This document shows, piece by piece, positions 24,772 to 33,424 of a DNA stretch of 62,574 nucleotides. Each line of letters starts with the position of its first letter. The first letter of the stretch is position 1. The position numbers and the translations under genes were made by a program. Origin of the DNA: Candidatus Uhrbacteria bacterium (GTDB lineage: Bacteria; Patescibacteriota; Patescibacteriia; 2-12-FULL-60-25); assembly GCA_020854265.1 (NCBI GenBank), contig JADZFU010000005.1, forward strand, positions 1 through 62,574, read 5' to 3'. The notes beneath the pieces were generated by a model. That model made no database searches and was not told the origin of the DNA. It saw nothing but the letters and a program-made list of their open reading frames with translations.

Positions 24772-25512
24772 TCAGGCGCCGCGCATGTGGCGGCGGCACA
24801 TGTCGCCGGTGATGCGGGTGTAGCCGCTGGTCGACGACATGGGGATCGAGACGTTCCAGCTCGCGAAGGGCATGCTGGCGCGTCCCGAGCCTCCGGAGAG
24901 GCACATGACGGTGAGGGTCTGCGAGGGGACCATGTTGTCGAAGACGAAGTCCACGCTCATGTACGAGCGGGGGCTCATCTGGTCGGGCACGGTCGCCGGG
25001 ATGGCAGGCATAAGGCAGTAGTTGCCATCGGCCATGCGCATGGTCGCCGAGGTGGGCATGCCTCCCACGAAGTGGTGCATGACCCGTCCGTTCACCGCGA
25101 TGGCGATGGGGAACTCGCCCGAGTAGTCGATCCGGTGGCGCATGCCGCCGGTCGAAGATCCGGTGATCTCCCACGGACGGTCGCCCGAGGAGAAGCCCAT
25201 GGTCTCGGTCGTCATGCCCGTGAGGATCATGCCGCTCGAGTCCACGCCGTCGCAGGACATGATCGGGGTCCCGCCGGCGACCGTTCCCGAGACGGGAGCA
25301 ACCACCGGAACCGAGCCGCCCGAGGTACCGACGCTGGCGTCGGGATCGGTGAGGTAGCGCTCGAGCTCGCTCCGGGCCGTGGCGGCTTCGGTGCGGGCGG
25401 CGTCGCGCTCGGCGAGCAGGGTCTCGAGGGTCGAGTCGGATGTGGAGGCGCGCGAGGCGCCGCAGCCGACGAACAGGAACGAGAGGACGAGGAGCGAGAG
25501 GATGTTCTTCAT
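24772..25512 (-). CDS. Hypothetical lipoprotein, 246 aa (G+C-rich class)
   Basis: Lipoprotein signal with LFVGC at residues ~13-17, then a short heptad-like stretch (LLAERDAARTEAATARSEL), a Ser/Gly/Val linker and a ~150-residue globular region rich in Met, Gly and Ser. A GGAGG Shine-Dalgarno sits 5-6 bases before the ATG. Third codon positions are almost all C or G, unlike the pilin genes next door. It is the third gene of a minus-strand group starting near 26470. No family recognised. Confidence 0.7.
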   Translation of the reverse strand: MKNILSLLVLSFLFVGCGASRASTSDSTLETLLAERDAARTEAATARSELERYLTDPDASVGTSGGSVPVVAPVSGTVAGGTPIMSCDGVDSSGMILTGMTTETMGFSSGDRPWEITGSSTGGMRHRIDYSGEFPIAIAVNGRVMHHFVGGMPTSATMRMADGNYCLMPAIPATVPDQMSPRSYMSVDFVFDNMVPSQTLTVMCLSGGSGRASMPFASWNVSIPMSSTSGYTRITGDMCRRHMRGA

Positions 25513-25590
25513 GGAGCCTCCAAATCTGGGGAAGGGGTTTCTCTGTCTTCGTTTTGATCCGTGTTTTCCGATACGGATCCGACCGGTGTT

Positions 25591-26052
25591 TCAGTCGTCG
25601 AGCCGCTCGCGCAGCTCGTCGATGGCTTCCGTGTTGGCCAGCGTCTGGTCGACGAGGCCTCGCACGAGATCGCTGTCATCACCCCCGCTGTCGGCCCTTT
25701 CGGACTCGGGCGGGAGCGGACAGCTGGTGCCGACGCAGGTACCACCGACGACCGGGGGAACCGGCACGGCGGCGACCGCGTACGAGCTCGAGCGCGCCGC
25801 GAGGCGTGCCTGGTCGTAGGCGGCGACGGCGTAGGCCGTCCGGGGGTCGGCGGAAGTTTCGCTGTAGAGGGAGCCGCCGTAGGGCGAGATCGCACCGGTG
25901 GAACCGGGAGCGATACCGCCCATGCCGCCGACGCCGACGTAGCCGTAGGCCGAGACCCCGGCGCCGCCCGTGATGACGGGCGGGTAGGGACGGGCACAGC
26001 CGATGGAGGCGATGGCGAAGCCGAGCGCGAGAGCGAGGGTGAGGTTCTTCAT
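25591..26052 (-). CDS. Hypothetical lipoprotein, 153 aa (G+C-rich class)
   Basis: The start is set at ATG 26052 (MKNLTLALAL), with AAGGAGA about 8 bases upstream; longer in-frame starts lack a signal peptide. The signal ends in ASIGC (lipobox). The mature part is rich in Gly, Tyr, Val and Pro and ends with a short helix (ANTEAIDELRERLDD). It shares composition and arrangement with its neighbours; no function recognised. Confidence 0.65.
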   Translation of the reverse strand: MKNLTLALALGFAIASIGCARPYPPVITGGAGVSAYGYVGVGGMGGIAPGSTGAISPYGGSLYSETSADPRTAYAVAAYDQARLAARSSSYAVAAVPVPPVVGGTCVGTSCPLPPESERADSGGDDSDLVRGLVDQTLANTEAIDELRERLDD

Positions 26053-26077
26053 CTGGATGTCTCCTTGTTCTCGTTGT

Positions 26078-26470
26078 TCAGCGAACGCCAGGGGCGCCGA
26101 GACGCGGGACCGCGTACCCGAGTCCGCCAGAGACACCAATGCCTCCGCGGATGCCCATGGAGCCCATGGACGCCTGCCAGAAGCAGGTCATCTGGTCGTC
26201 GGACCAGATCCAGCTGCCGCCTTCGGCTCGCTGGGTTCGTCGGTGGGCGAGGCAGCGCTCCTCGGCAGCGACCGAAGGCGAGACATCCACCTCGGTGATC
26301 GAGGTGAACGGCGTCGCTTCGTAGTTGACCGAGGGGATGCCCGTGGTCGAGTCGCCGCGGACCGTGTAGCGGCTGTAGCAGCCGCTGCAGTAGCTCGCGA
26401 TGAGCACGGCGGCCGCGATGACCGGTACCCAGGCCAAGACGATGTAGAGCAGTCCTTCACGATTCGGCAT
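26078..26470 (-). CDS. Hypothetical membrane protein, 130 aa (G+C-rich class)
   Basis: One N-terminal membrane segment (LLYIVLAWVPVIAAAVLIA) followed by Cys residues (SYCSGC, ERCLAH, MTCFW) and a Gly-rich tail. GGAGA precedes the ATG. It is the first gene of the minus-strand trio, driven by the promoter at 26606-26578. No family recognised. Confidence 0.65.
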   Translation of the reverse strand: MPNREGLLYIVLAWVPVIAAAVLIASYCSGCYSRYTVRGDSTTGIPSVNYEATPFTSITEVDVSPSVAAEERCLAHRRTQRAEGGSWIWSDDQMTCFWQASMGSMGIRGGIGVSGGLGYAVPRLGAPGVR

Positions 26471-26577
26471 GATGTCTCCATTTCCCGGATACCGCCGGGA
26501 CGGGTTGCTTTTCGGTTTGTCGAAGCTGTTCAGACGATGTTTTTTTGTCTATTTCGATTCTCATCGTCCAACATAGT

Positions 26578-26606
26578 AATATAACACAAATAACGTGTTT
26601 TGTCAA
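26578..26606 (-). promoter_or_regulatory. Consensus promoter for the lipoprotein trio
   Basis: On the minus strand TTGACA (26606-26601), exactly 17 bp, TATATT (26583-26578). This is a near-perfect sigma70-type promoter, much better than most in the window. Confidence 0.85.
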
Positions 26607-26624
26607 GCTTATAAAGCTCTAAGG

Positions 26625-26646
26625 TTAGCCAAAATATTTTGGCTAA
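26625..26646. promoter_or_regulatory. 22-bp perfect palindrome between divergent promoters
   Basis: TTAGCCAAAAT followed directly by ATTTTGGCTAA. It lies between the two -35 boxes (26606 minus strand, 26677 plus strand), where a dimeric regulator could control both directions. No regulator gene is adjacent. Confidence 0.6.
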
Positions 26647-26676
26647 GACATGCAAAAATCCAGATGTTCATCTTGA

Positions 26677-26705
26677 TTGACAAAATGGGAAAAGTGTGCT
26701 ATATT
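26677..26705 (+). promoter_or_regulatory. Consensus promoter for the 26.8-30.1 kb genes
   Basis: TTGACA (26677-26682), 17 bp, TATATT (26700-26705) with TG one base before (extended -10). The leader then holds a small hairpin CCCGC/GCGGG (about 26743-26759) before ATG 26776. Confidence 0.88.
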
Positions 26706-26775
26706 ATTATGTTCATTCGACAACCCGAATAAACAAATTACCCCCGCAAAAAAGCGGGAGAAAGTGAGATAGAGA

Positions 26776-27903
26776 ATGGCTCGTCAACAGAACAAGCAGA
26801 GCGAGCAGAGCAAGCTCGATGCCGCGGGACCCTGGCACATCAGGATCCTGAAGAACGGTATCGAGCGCGCCATGGGCGCGGCCGGCAAGTCCGCCGCTGC
26901 CCAGCCCGCAGTCCTCTCGTTCATCGCGTTCATCGCCGGGATCGTCGACAAGGCGCTCGGCGAGGGCGCGACGATCCGAATCATGTCGAGCGAGGCTTTC
27001 AAGATCGCGGCGGCCGGCTTCACCCAGCTCCCCCGGGAGCTCGGCGTGCTCTTGGCCGCCATGCTCGGCCTTCCCCCCGAGCTCGGAAACGAGCTCAACC
27101 AGGAAGGCTGGGACAAGCTCGTGTTCGGCTTCTTCGACGATTTGCCCGCGCAGTTTGCGGGCAAGAACGCGGACCAGCAGAACCGGCTCGTCAACGAGAA
27201 GGCCGACCAGTTTGCGGGCATGCTCGCAGGCTGGGTGCGCGAGAAGAACATGGATGTTCTGAAGCCCGTGTGGGTCAAGAAGCATCCGGATGGCCGTGCA
27301 TTCATGCACATGCCGTCTTGCAGCGCCCTCTCGGCCGATGCACGCGAGGTCGGCGTCGAAGTCATCAAGAAGGCTTCGGTGCAGGCTGGACGTGCGGATC
27401 GAACGGATCGGGGAGGGGATGACCGGCCGCGTGCCGAGAGTCCGCTCACCATCTTCGAGGCCGAGCGTCTGCACCGTGCGGTCTGGACGACGGAGTGTCC
27501 GTGCGTCGGCTTCCGAGTCGATGTGCCGGGCAGCTTCTACCAGGCGCGCGAGCGTCTCTCGAATCCCGAGCGCAAGACCGTCGACGATTTGATCGTCGAG
27601 CTGGGCGCGCACGGGACCGAGATCCTCAAGAAGGGCGACGAGATCAAGACGCTGACCGCGGCCCAGCTGCGGTACGTGATCGAGATCGCGTCCAAGGACA
27701 AGGCCAAGGCGCGGGCGCGGCTTCTCCAGATCTTCAAGATCGAGGAGAAGAAGAAGCCCGATCTCGCCTCGCTGGCCGTGTCCCTCAAGGACAAGGCGCT
27801 CGAGGTGGTCACCAGTCCGGACAAGCAGCGGGGATTCGTCGGCGACGCTACCAGCGCCGCCACGGCTTCCCGCAATGCCGCCGGACGTCTCCGGCGGTTC
27901 TGA
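26776..27903 (+). CDS. Hypothetical soluble protein, 375 aa (G+C-rich class)
   Basis: No signal peptide and no certain membrane segment; residues ~40-110 are Ala/Leu-rich and helical. A Cys-containing segment around MPSCSALSADAR and WTTECPCVGFR lies mid-protein. The C-terminal third is highly charged (SKDKAKARARLLQIFKIEEK) and ends basic. Codons are strongly G/C-ending. It is first behind the consensus promoter and is followed by the large membrane protein after 66 bp. No family recognised; phage or plasmid origin and cell-structure roles are both possible. Confidence 0.7.
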   Translation: MARQQNKQSEQSKLDAAGPWHIRILKNGIERAMGAAGKSAAAQPAVLSFIAFIAGIVDKALGEGATIRIMSSEAFKIAAAGFTQLPRELGVLLAAMLGLPPELGNELNQEGWDKLVFGFFDDLPAQFAGKNADQQNRLVNEKADQFAGMLAGWVREKNMDVLKPVWVKKHPDGRAFMHMPSCSALSADAREVGVEVIKKASVQAGRADRTDRGGDDRPRAESPLTIFEAERLHRAVWTTECPCVGFRVDVPGSFYQARERLSNPERKTVDDLIVELGAHGTEILKKGDEIKTLTAAQLRYVIEIASKDKAKARARLLQIFKIEEKKKPDLASLAVSLKDKALEVVTSPDKQRGFVGDATSAATASRNAAGRLRRF

Positions 27904-27969
27904 TCCTCAACCAAGTCTCCTCCACGGCCTCCTCCTCATGTTGAGGGGGAGGTTCAAGGGAGGAGCAAG

Positions 27970-30096
27970 ATGAAGGAAACAAAGATGAACCCCATTCTCG
28001 GAGATCTGTTCGGTGCCGTCGTCTTCTGGCTCTCCGGAGCCGTGCTCAAGGACTCGATCGCCGCGGCCATCGATGCCGTCGGCGGCTTCACGTCCAAGTA
28101 TGCCGCGCGTGCCAGTCTCTGGCTGCGTCGCGACTTGGTCGCCAAGCTCAAGCCCGTGTTCTGGCTGTACGCCGGATTCGAGCTCGCGGCGCTGATCTTC
28201 GCCAATGTCTGGATCGACAGGTTGTCGGTCACGACGGCGAGCGATGCGTACTGGTACTTCGAGGGAGCAGCCTGGACCGTGTTCGGTCTGAGCGTTCTCG
28301 CGATGGTCGCTGGTACGTGGGGCGTGCAGGCTGTCAGCGATTGGCCGGCTCTCATCCGGCTGGTCAATGACGGTGAGCGCTTCGATCGCCTGATCGGCGA
28401 CATCGCCACGACGCTCCGGCTCAACCGCCTGAGCGACGAGCTGCGCGACTACCTGCGGAGCGAACGCGATACGCTCGTGGACCAGCGCGAAGAGCTGCCG
28501 GTCAACGATGCGCGCCGCGATCCCTTCAACTCGCAGATCGCGGACATCGATCTCATCCTCGCCTTCTACGGCAGCCCGGAAGACCGCACCAAGTACGCGG
28601 TCGATCGGCTGACGCGGGCGATGCAGGGAACGGCAACGCCCTTCTCGTCCCTCGATCCGGGAACCCGCCAGCGAAGCATCGATGCCGAGCTGGTCAGGCT
28701 CTCCGGCATGGAGGACGCAGTCCGCCAGCTCGTCATCGACGAGAGGGCGACGCTGCAGGCCGAGATCCGGCGCGTCGATGCCGAGATCGATGCCCTGCGG
28801 GCCGATAGCGGCCGCGGCGCAACGGGATTCGACGCCTTCGCGGTGGTCGCCTTCCTGGTCGCGCCTTTCTTCCTGGCCTTCCTCGTGCTCGGGTCCTCGC
28901 TCTGCCTCAGCATGCTGAACGGAGCGGACCTGGTCATGCTCTTCCCGATCGGTGCCAGCGCCTTCGTGCTCTTCGCTATGGGCGTCGCCGCTCTCAAGCT
29001 GGTGACTGGCCTGTTCGCAAAGGTGCTCGAGATCGCAGACACCGTCTTCGACAAGACGCTCGACGCGCTCATCAAGCCGCTGCTTGCAGCAGGACTCGTC
29101 GGTACCACGTTCTCCAACGTGGGTGACAAGTTCGGCAAGGTCGATCTCCCCATCAAGGAGGTCGGCGAGGCGGTCAAGAAGGCAACCACGCCGATCATCG
29201 ACATCGGCTGGAGCCTCTTCATCTGGTGCGTGCTCATCCCGCACTGGTACTCGTTCATTCTCGTCTTTCTTTCGGCGGTGTTCAACTACTACATCGCGCG
29301 GCGGAGGGAGTCGGTCGGTCTCGGCGACGAGGCCAAGACCCACTTGAAGAATGTGATCCGGCTCGAGCAGAAGGTGCTCACGCCGATCTACATCTTCTGG
29401 CTGGTCATGATCGGCTTCTACATCGCGTGCACGTTCGACTTCGCGCGTGCGCGTCTCAACTATGCCATCGGATGGATCAACGATCTCCTCTCGCTTGGCG
29501 GGTGGGGGATCGTCGGTTCGATCCTGTTTGGCATCGTCCTCCTGATCGTGGCCGGTACCATGAGCAAGGAGGGTGTCAGCGGGTTCTTCGGACGCGCGCT
29601 GCGTGTTCTCGGAACGGCCGGCATCATCCTTCCGCTGTTCGGCCTCGCGGCTTGGATGGCGGGACGTACGGCTCATGTGCCGACGGTCGATGAGCTTAGC
29701 CCGCGTTCGCGTCCTGCTTCGTCGGAAACGGCGGAGGAGGATGCGGCGGAGGCAGAGGGCGAAGAGCCCGATGCCTTCGACCGTGCGGAAAGCGCGGCCG
29801 GCCGGTCAGGTCCGTCGACGGGTCATCCCGAAGACGCCCTGCTCGGCGGGCACGATGCCACCGCTCTCACCGCCACCACGGTTGCGGTGATCCCGGTCAT
29901 CCCTGCCGGTTCGGTCGGGCTGCTCGGCGATACGGGCGGGCGCAGCGATGTGCCTCCCTTCCCCGGAGCCGGTACGGATCGGTCTGCGCTTGCGCGAACC
30001 GATCCTCCTCGGCACAGCACTAGTGGTGCGCGCGACTGCTCGGGACTTGTCCCGACGCTGCGTGCCGCACTCGAAGCTCGCGGAGAGTGCCGCTGA
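27970..30096 (+). CDS. Hypothetical polytopic membrane protein, 708 aa (G+C-rich class)
   Basis: AGGGAGGAG lies just before ATG 27970. Two or three membrane segments fall in residues ~60-120, followed by a ~150-residue soluble region with coiled-coil character (QLVIDERATLQAEIRRVDAEI), then about six more membrane helices (residues ~290-580), then a ~130-residue Ala/Pro/Glu/Ser-rich cytosolic or extracellular tail. A long antisense frame exists only because of the G/C-ending codons. No family recognised. A strong stem (CCTCC..CCTCA/TGAGG..GGAGG, about 27929-27953) in the intergenic gap may affect expression. Confidence 0.72.
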   Translation: MKETKMNPILGDLFGAVVFWLSGAVLKDSIAAAIDAVGGFTSKYAARASLWLRRDLVAKLKPVFWLYAGFELAALIFANVWIDRLSVTTASDAYWYFEGAAWTVFGLSVLAMVAGTWGVQAVSDWPALIRLVNDGERFDRLIGDIATTLRLNRLSDELRDYLRSERDTLVDQREELPVNDARRDPFNSQIADIDLILAFYGSPEDRTKYAVDRLTRAMQGTATPFSSLDPGTRQRSIDAELVRLSGMEDAVRQLVIDERATLQAEIRRVDAEIDALRADSGRGATGFDAFAVVAFLVAPFFLAFLVLGSSLCLSMLNGADLVMLFPIGASAFVLFAMGVAALKLVTGLFAKVLEIADTVFDKTLDALIKPLLAAGLVGTTFSNVGDKFGKVDLPIKEVGEAVKKATTPIIDIGWSLFIWCVLIPHWYSFILVFLSAVFNYYIARRRESVGLGDEAKTHLKNVIRLEQKVLTPIYIFWLVMIGFYIACTFDFARARLNYAIGWINDLLSLGGWGIVGSILFGIVLLIVAGTMSKEGVSGFFGRALRVLGTAGIILPLFGLAAWMAGRTAHVPTVDELSPRSRPASSETAEEDAAEAEGEEPDAFDRAESAAGRSGPSTGHPEDALLGGHDATALTATTVAVIPVIPAGSVGLLGDTGGRSDVPPFPGAGTDRSALARTDPPRHSTSGARDCSGLVPTLRAALEARGECR

Positions 30097-30132
30097 GCTC
30101 ACTCGTTCCTTCTCGTTCCTTCGCTTAACTCG

Positions 30133-30165
30133 AAACCGGTCCGACACACAGTCGGACCGGTTTTT
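30133..30165 (+). terminator. Terminator after the 708-aa membrane protein
   Basis: AAACCGGTCCGAC (30133-30145), loop ACACA, GTCGGACCGGTTT (30151-30163), run of five T. Confidence 0.92.
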
Positions 30166-30181
30166 CGTTATACTTGTATCC

Positions 30182-31708
30182 ATGCCGAGATATATCGCGG
30201 TCTTTGCCGTAGCGCTGGCTGTTTTCTCGTTCGTCCAGCCATGGGGAGGATTTTCTGATCCGGATGCTTTTTACCATGGGACCATGGGGGAGCTGATTGT
30301 GAGTAACGAATATCTAATATCGAATAACGAGTTTAAGTGGTTGGATTTGACTACGTTAGGTACCCACTATGTAAACCAGCATTTTCTTTTTCATGTTTCG
30401 CTTGTGCCATTCGTAGCGTTGTTTGGCACTTTGGCCGGAAACCAAGCTGCGGCCGTTGTCTTCGCTTCTTTGTTCATTACCCTTTGCTACTGGCTGCTTC
30501 GCAAGCTGGACGTGCTTTGGCCGGAGGCATGGGCCGCGATTTTGTTATTTACTCCGCCGTTATTAGTCCGTTTGAGTTTGGGCAAGGCTTCGCCTTTGGC
30601 CATCGGGTTATTCATGCTTGGTTTGGCAGGTGTCCAAAAGCGTTTTGGGTATTGGCTGATTGTCCTTGGCATAGTGTATGCGCTCACGCATGCCGGCTGG
30701 CCATTGCTTATTGCTGTTGCGGTGTTCATGGTGCTGATGGAAGCGGTATTTGGCCGATGGGTGTTTGAAACAAAGATCACGGATCTCATCGCACGCAGCA
30801 AGGCGTATCTAAAACAGATTGGGTTTTTGGTGATCGGGATTGTGATCGGCTGCGTACTGCATCCGAATCGGAGGGAGATGCTGACTTTTTTGTGGACGCA
30901 AGTATTTCAAGTGGGTGTGGCGACGCCGTATGACCGTGTAATCATGGGAAGCGAGTGGTATGGGTATGCGCCATTTGATTTGTTCCGCGGCTTGTCGCTC
31001 ATGTTCATCGGGGCTTTGGTTATTGGATATGGCCTGATCTTTACACGAGTAAAACAGCTCGATCGGGAATATGTGGTGCATATCCTGTCATGGAGTTCGG
31101 CGGCGGGAGTTTTGTGCGTCCTGACTCTCAAGAGCGCGCGTTTTGTCGAGTATCTTGTTCCGCTCGCAGTTTTTGCCATGGCTTTTGTATCGCGTCTTAT
31201 CGATCAAGAGATGTTTGTCCAAGAAGGATCAAAACAAAAACGTTGGATATTGGTTTTGTGTTCGGTTCTGATATTTTTATCGATTGGAAGGGGAGTTTGG
31301 GGCGTACACGACGAGCTTTGGAAGACGCGGAAATCATTTACACGCTTTTCTGCGGCGGTGGCTGCTATCCGGAGCGTGACGCCGGCGGGGGAACGTATTT
31401 TCCATTCGGATTGGGCGCATTTCCCGTTACTTTTTTCACAAGCCCGCGAATATTCGTATGTCGCCGGACTCGATCCGACCTTTCTTTTGTCTGCGTCTCC
31501 GGAATTGTCTGATGCATATACCGATGTAACGCTTGGAAAGAATACGACAACCGTTTACGAAGTTGTTCGTGACTTGTTTGATGCGAAAACCGTATTTGTC
31601 GAGAAGCGGGATTCATCAAAACTCTTTCAAGAAACCGTGCGTTCGGATACGCGTTTCGATTTTGTTTTTGAAAATGAAGAGGCATCGGTATTTCGAATAC
31701 GCGAGTAA
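30182..31708 (+). CDS. Polytopic membrane protein, GT-C glycosyltransferase-like
   Basis: 508 residues from ATG 30182 (MPRYIAVFAV); any upstream start would run through the terminator. About ten hydrophobic helices. The first extracellular loop has DPDAFYHG, a DxD-like acidic site typical of GT-C type transferases, and a C-terminal soluble part (HSDWAHFPLLF) as in dolichol-phosphate-mannose-type proteins. It may transfer a sugar from a lipid carrier to a surface acceptor. The short segment SNEYLISNNEF in loop 1 looks like an inserted A+T-rich repeat. Codon use returns to the host type. Confidence 0.65.
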   Translation: MPRYIAVFAVALAVFSFVQPWGGFSDPDAFYHGTMGELIVSNEYLISNNEFKWLDLTTLGTHYVNQHFLFHVSLVPFVALFGTLAGNQAAAVVFASLFITLCYWLLRKLDVLWPEAWAAILLFTPPLLVRLSLGKASPLAIGLFMLGLAGVQKRFGYWLIVLGIVYALTHAGWPLLIAVAVFMVLMEAVFGRWVFETKITDLIARSKAYLKQIGFLVIGIVIGCVLHPNRREMLTFLWTQVFQVGVATPYDRVIMGSEWYGYAPFDLFRGLSLMFIGALVIGYGLIFTRVKQLDREYVVHILSWSSAAGVLCVLTLKSARFVEYLVPLAVFAMAFVSRLIDQEMFVQEGSKQKRWILVLCSVLIFLSIGRGVWGVHDELWKTRKSFTRFSAAVAAIRSVTPAGERIFHSDWAHFPLLFSQAREYSYVAGLDPTFLLSASPELSDAYTDVTLGKNTTTVYEVVRDLFDAKTVFVEKRDSSKLFQETVRSDTRFDFVFENEEASVFRIRE

Positions 31709-31762
31709 GTTATCCACGGGAAGGATTTGACGGACGCATAAGAGGACGGTAAGACATTACGC

Positions 31763-31843
31763 ATGAACAACGGAGGCGCTACTTCTGCCCTCGCAGCCGC
31801 AACATGCGGATGTGCCTCTGACGCTCAAATTTTTCCCGCCTGA
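31763..31843 (+). CDS. Possible 26-aa peptide gene with a CGC motif
   Basis: ATG to TGA encoding a small Ala-rich peptide that starts MNNGGATSALAAATCGCAS. A promoter TTGACG-17 bp-TAAGAC (31727-31755) would start the transcript at about the ATG, so the mRNA would be leaderless. The TGA falls inside the loop of a terminator. It may instead be a non-coding small RNA: GAGGC/GCCTC and CCGC/GCGG pair inside it. Confidence 0.3.
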   Translation: MNNGGATSALAAATCGCASDAQIFPA

Positions 31844-31856
31844 GAGGGCGGGTTTT
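31835..31856 (+). terminator. Terminator of the short transcript
   Basis: CCCGCC (31835-31840), loop TGAGAG, GGCGGG (31847-31852), TTTT. Confidence 0.75.
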
Positions 31857-31864
31857 ACGTTGTC

Positions 31865-31954
31865 AGCCGGCTCGCGCGAGAAACCAGCCCATGCGTTTGT
31901 CGCGCGAGCCGGAGGATAACTCCTCCTTTCGCCGGTACCATGCTTGCCGGCGAA
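31865..31954. other. Two further strong hairpins, role unknown
   Basis: A perfect 13-bp stem CCGGCTCGCGCGA/TCGCGCGAGCCGG (about 31868-31913) and a second TTCGCCGG/CCGGCGAA (about 31928-31954). They are not followed by T-runs on the plus strand. With the neighbours they make four hairpins in under 160 bp. Confidence 0.55.
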
Positions 31955-31986
31955 ACAAAATCCCCGATCTAGGTCGGGGATTTTGT
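31955..31986. terminator. Bidirectional terminator
   Basis: ACAAAATCCCCGA (31955-31967) with TCGGGGATTTTGT (31974-31986). The stop codon of the small minus-strand gene lies in its loop. Confidence 0.88.
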
Positions 31987-32202
31987 TTGTTCGTCTTCAT
32001 CGTCGCGCAGCAAGTCTTCCAATCTCGGCTCGCCCCATAAATTGAATTCGCGCAGGGATTTGTCGATGAGATCTTCTGCCTCGTCTATGTCCATCATCTC
32101 ATCCAAAATGAGCTTATTAATGGTTTCGGCACGGACTTCGGCTTTAGGACGTACGGAACCGTCCGGATTGAAGCACAGCGCGCGTAATTGGTCTTTTGTC
32201 AT
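31969..32202 (-). CDS. Hypothetical acidic protein, 77 aa
   Basis: Starts MTKDQLRALCF and is strongly acidic and helical (DEMMDIDEAEDLIDKSLREF, ending DDEDEQ). It is transcribed divergently from the O-antigen-ligase-like gene, whose start lies 21 bp away. It shares a two-sided terminator whose loop holds its stop codon. No family recognised. Confidence 0.6.
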   Translation of the reverse strand: MTKDQLRALCFNPDGSVRPKAEVRAETINKLILDEMMDIDEAEDLIDKSLREFNLWGEPRLEDLLRDDEDEQTKSPT

Positions 32203-32223
32203 GTACGTTGTAGGCTAACAGGT

Positions 32224-33405
32224 ATGAAGCAGTGGGCACAACAGGCGGCCAGGTGGATGGCAATCGGATTGCCGGCGGCATTGCCATTCTATCTAGTTCG
32301 CTTTTCCATCGGTCCGCTACCGACCACGCTTTTGGAGATATATGTTTTGGTTTTGATCGGTCTGGCCGTGTTCGGATATGGGAGGAAGGGGATAAAGGAA
32401 GCACGAAGCATATTCCAGCCTTGGGTTTGGCCAGTCGGCTTGTTTCTGCTGGCGAGTTTAGCCGCTGTATTTTGGTCGCCAATCCCGTTTTCCGGTTTTG
32501 GATTGTGGCGCGCGTATATTTTGGAACCGCTGGCCGTGTTTTTCTTTCTGCCGATTCTTATCCGTCATATTGATGACCGACGCATGATGGAGCGGATCAT
32601 GGCGCTGGTTGTTATCGGGGTCGGGGCATGGTCAGCGGTCCAGTACGCGGGCTGGCTGCCGATTCCGAGTCCGTGGGATGTTTCCATAGATGCCGGCCGA
32701 CGTGCGACAGGACCCTTTCCATTTCCGAATGCGCTGGCTTTATTTGTGGTTCCGTTCGGTGCCTATCTTTTCCACCGCTGGATGATTGATAAAAAAGAGT
32801 GGGTGTATTTGGTTGGAACAATTGCCGCGTTTGTCTCGACCGTGCTTGCGCAGAGCGATGGAGGGATGCTGGCTCTGGCCGCGGCGATCGTATTTGTCCT
32901 TTTGCATGAGAAGAAGTTTCGAATGCCGGTTCTAGCCATCATTTTGATCGGAGTCATTGCGGCATTTACGATTCCGCATACGCGCAACAAGATTATCGAA
33001 GAAGCGACCTTCCAAAGCTGGTCGGGAAGAGTGCGCGTGTGGATGTGGGATGAAACGCGGCGCATGCTCGCTGACCATCCGATTGCCGGTGCAGGCATGG
33101 CCGGATACCCGATCGTTTTTGCTCCGTATCATGAGAAACCTTTTATTGAAGTTTTCCAGTATCCCCATAATATCGTGCTGAATTTTTGGAGCGAAACCGG
33201 TTTGGTTGGATTGATCGCTTTCGGATTGATCGTATTTGTCTGGATCAAACGGAGAAATGATTGGGTTTCGCTCGCGCCACTTTTTGCCATTTTGATCCAT
33301 GGATTGGTGGACGTGCCGTATTTCAAAAATGATTTGGCTATTGCGTTTTGGCTCTTGGTTTTTTTAACGACGGTTCATCTTGACCGAGAGCCTGTTAAGC
33401 GCTAG
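32224..33405 (+). CDS. Wzy_C/O-antigen-ligase-like membrane protein
   Basis: 393 residues from ATG 32224. Around ten membrane segments with a long loop between the later ones (residues ~245-310), which carries SWSGRVRVWMWDETRRM, GAGMAGYP and QYPHNIVLNFWSETG, the usual Wzy_C family signature. Such enzymes polymerise or ligate surface glycans. It is a shorter relative of the TPR-fused protein at 1945. tRNA-Ser follows directly. Confidence 0.82.
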   Translation: MKQWAQQAARWMAIGLPAALPFYLVRFSIGPLPTTLLEIYVLVLIGLAVFGYGRKGIKEARSIFQPWVWPVGLFLLASLAAVFWSPIPFSGFGLWRAYILEPLAVFFFLPILIRHIDDRRMMERIMALVVIGVGAWSAVQYAGWLPIPSPWDVSIDAGRRATGPFPFPNALALFVVPFGAYLFHRWMIDKKEWVYLVGTIAAFVSTVLAQSDGGMLALAAAIVFVLLHEKKFRMPVLAIILIGVIAAFTIPHTRNKIIEEATFQSWSGRVRVWMWDETRRMLADHPIAGAGMAGYPIVFAPYHEKPFIEVFQYPHNIVLNFWSETGLVGLIAFGLIVFVWIKRRNDWVSLAPLFAILIHGLVDVPYFKNDLAIAFWLLVFLTTVHLDREPVKR

Positions 33406-33424
33406 GATTTGCTCGCGTTTTTAC

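Noticed and set aside
24721-25557. 278-codon plus-strand frame over the lipoprotein gene
   Set aside because: Antisense shadow rich in His, Gly and Arg; the minus-strand frame has a lipobox and GGAGG site.
27907-29676. Long open frame (589 codons) on the minus strand
   Set aside because: It is the mirror of G/C-ending codons of the 708-aa membrane protein; composition (His, Arg, Asp, Gln-rich without hydrophobic core) is that of an antisense shadow and it lacks a start signal.
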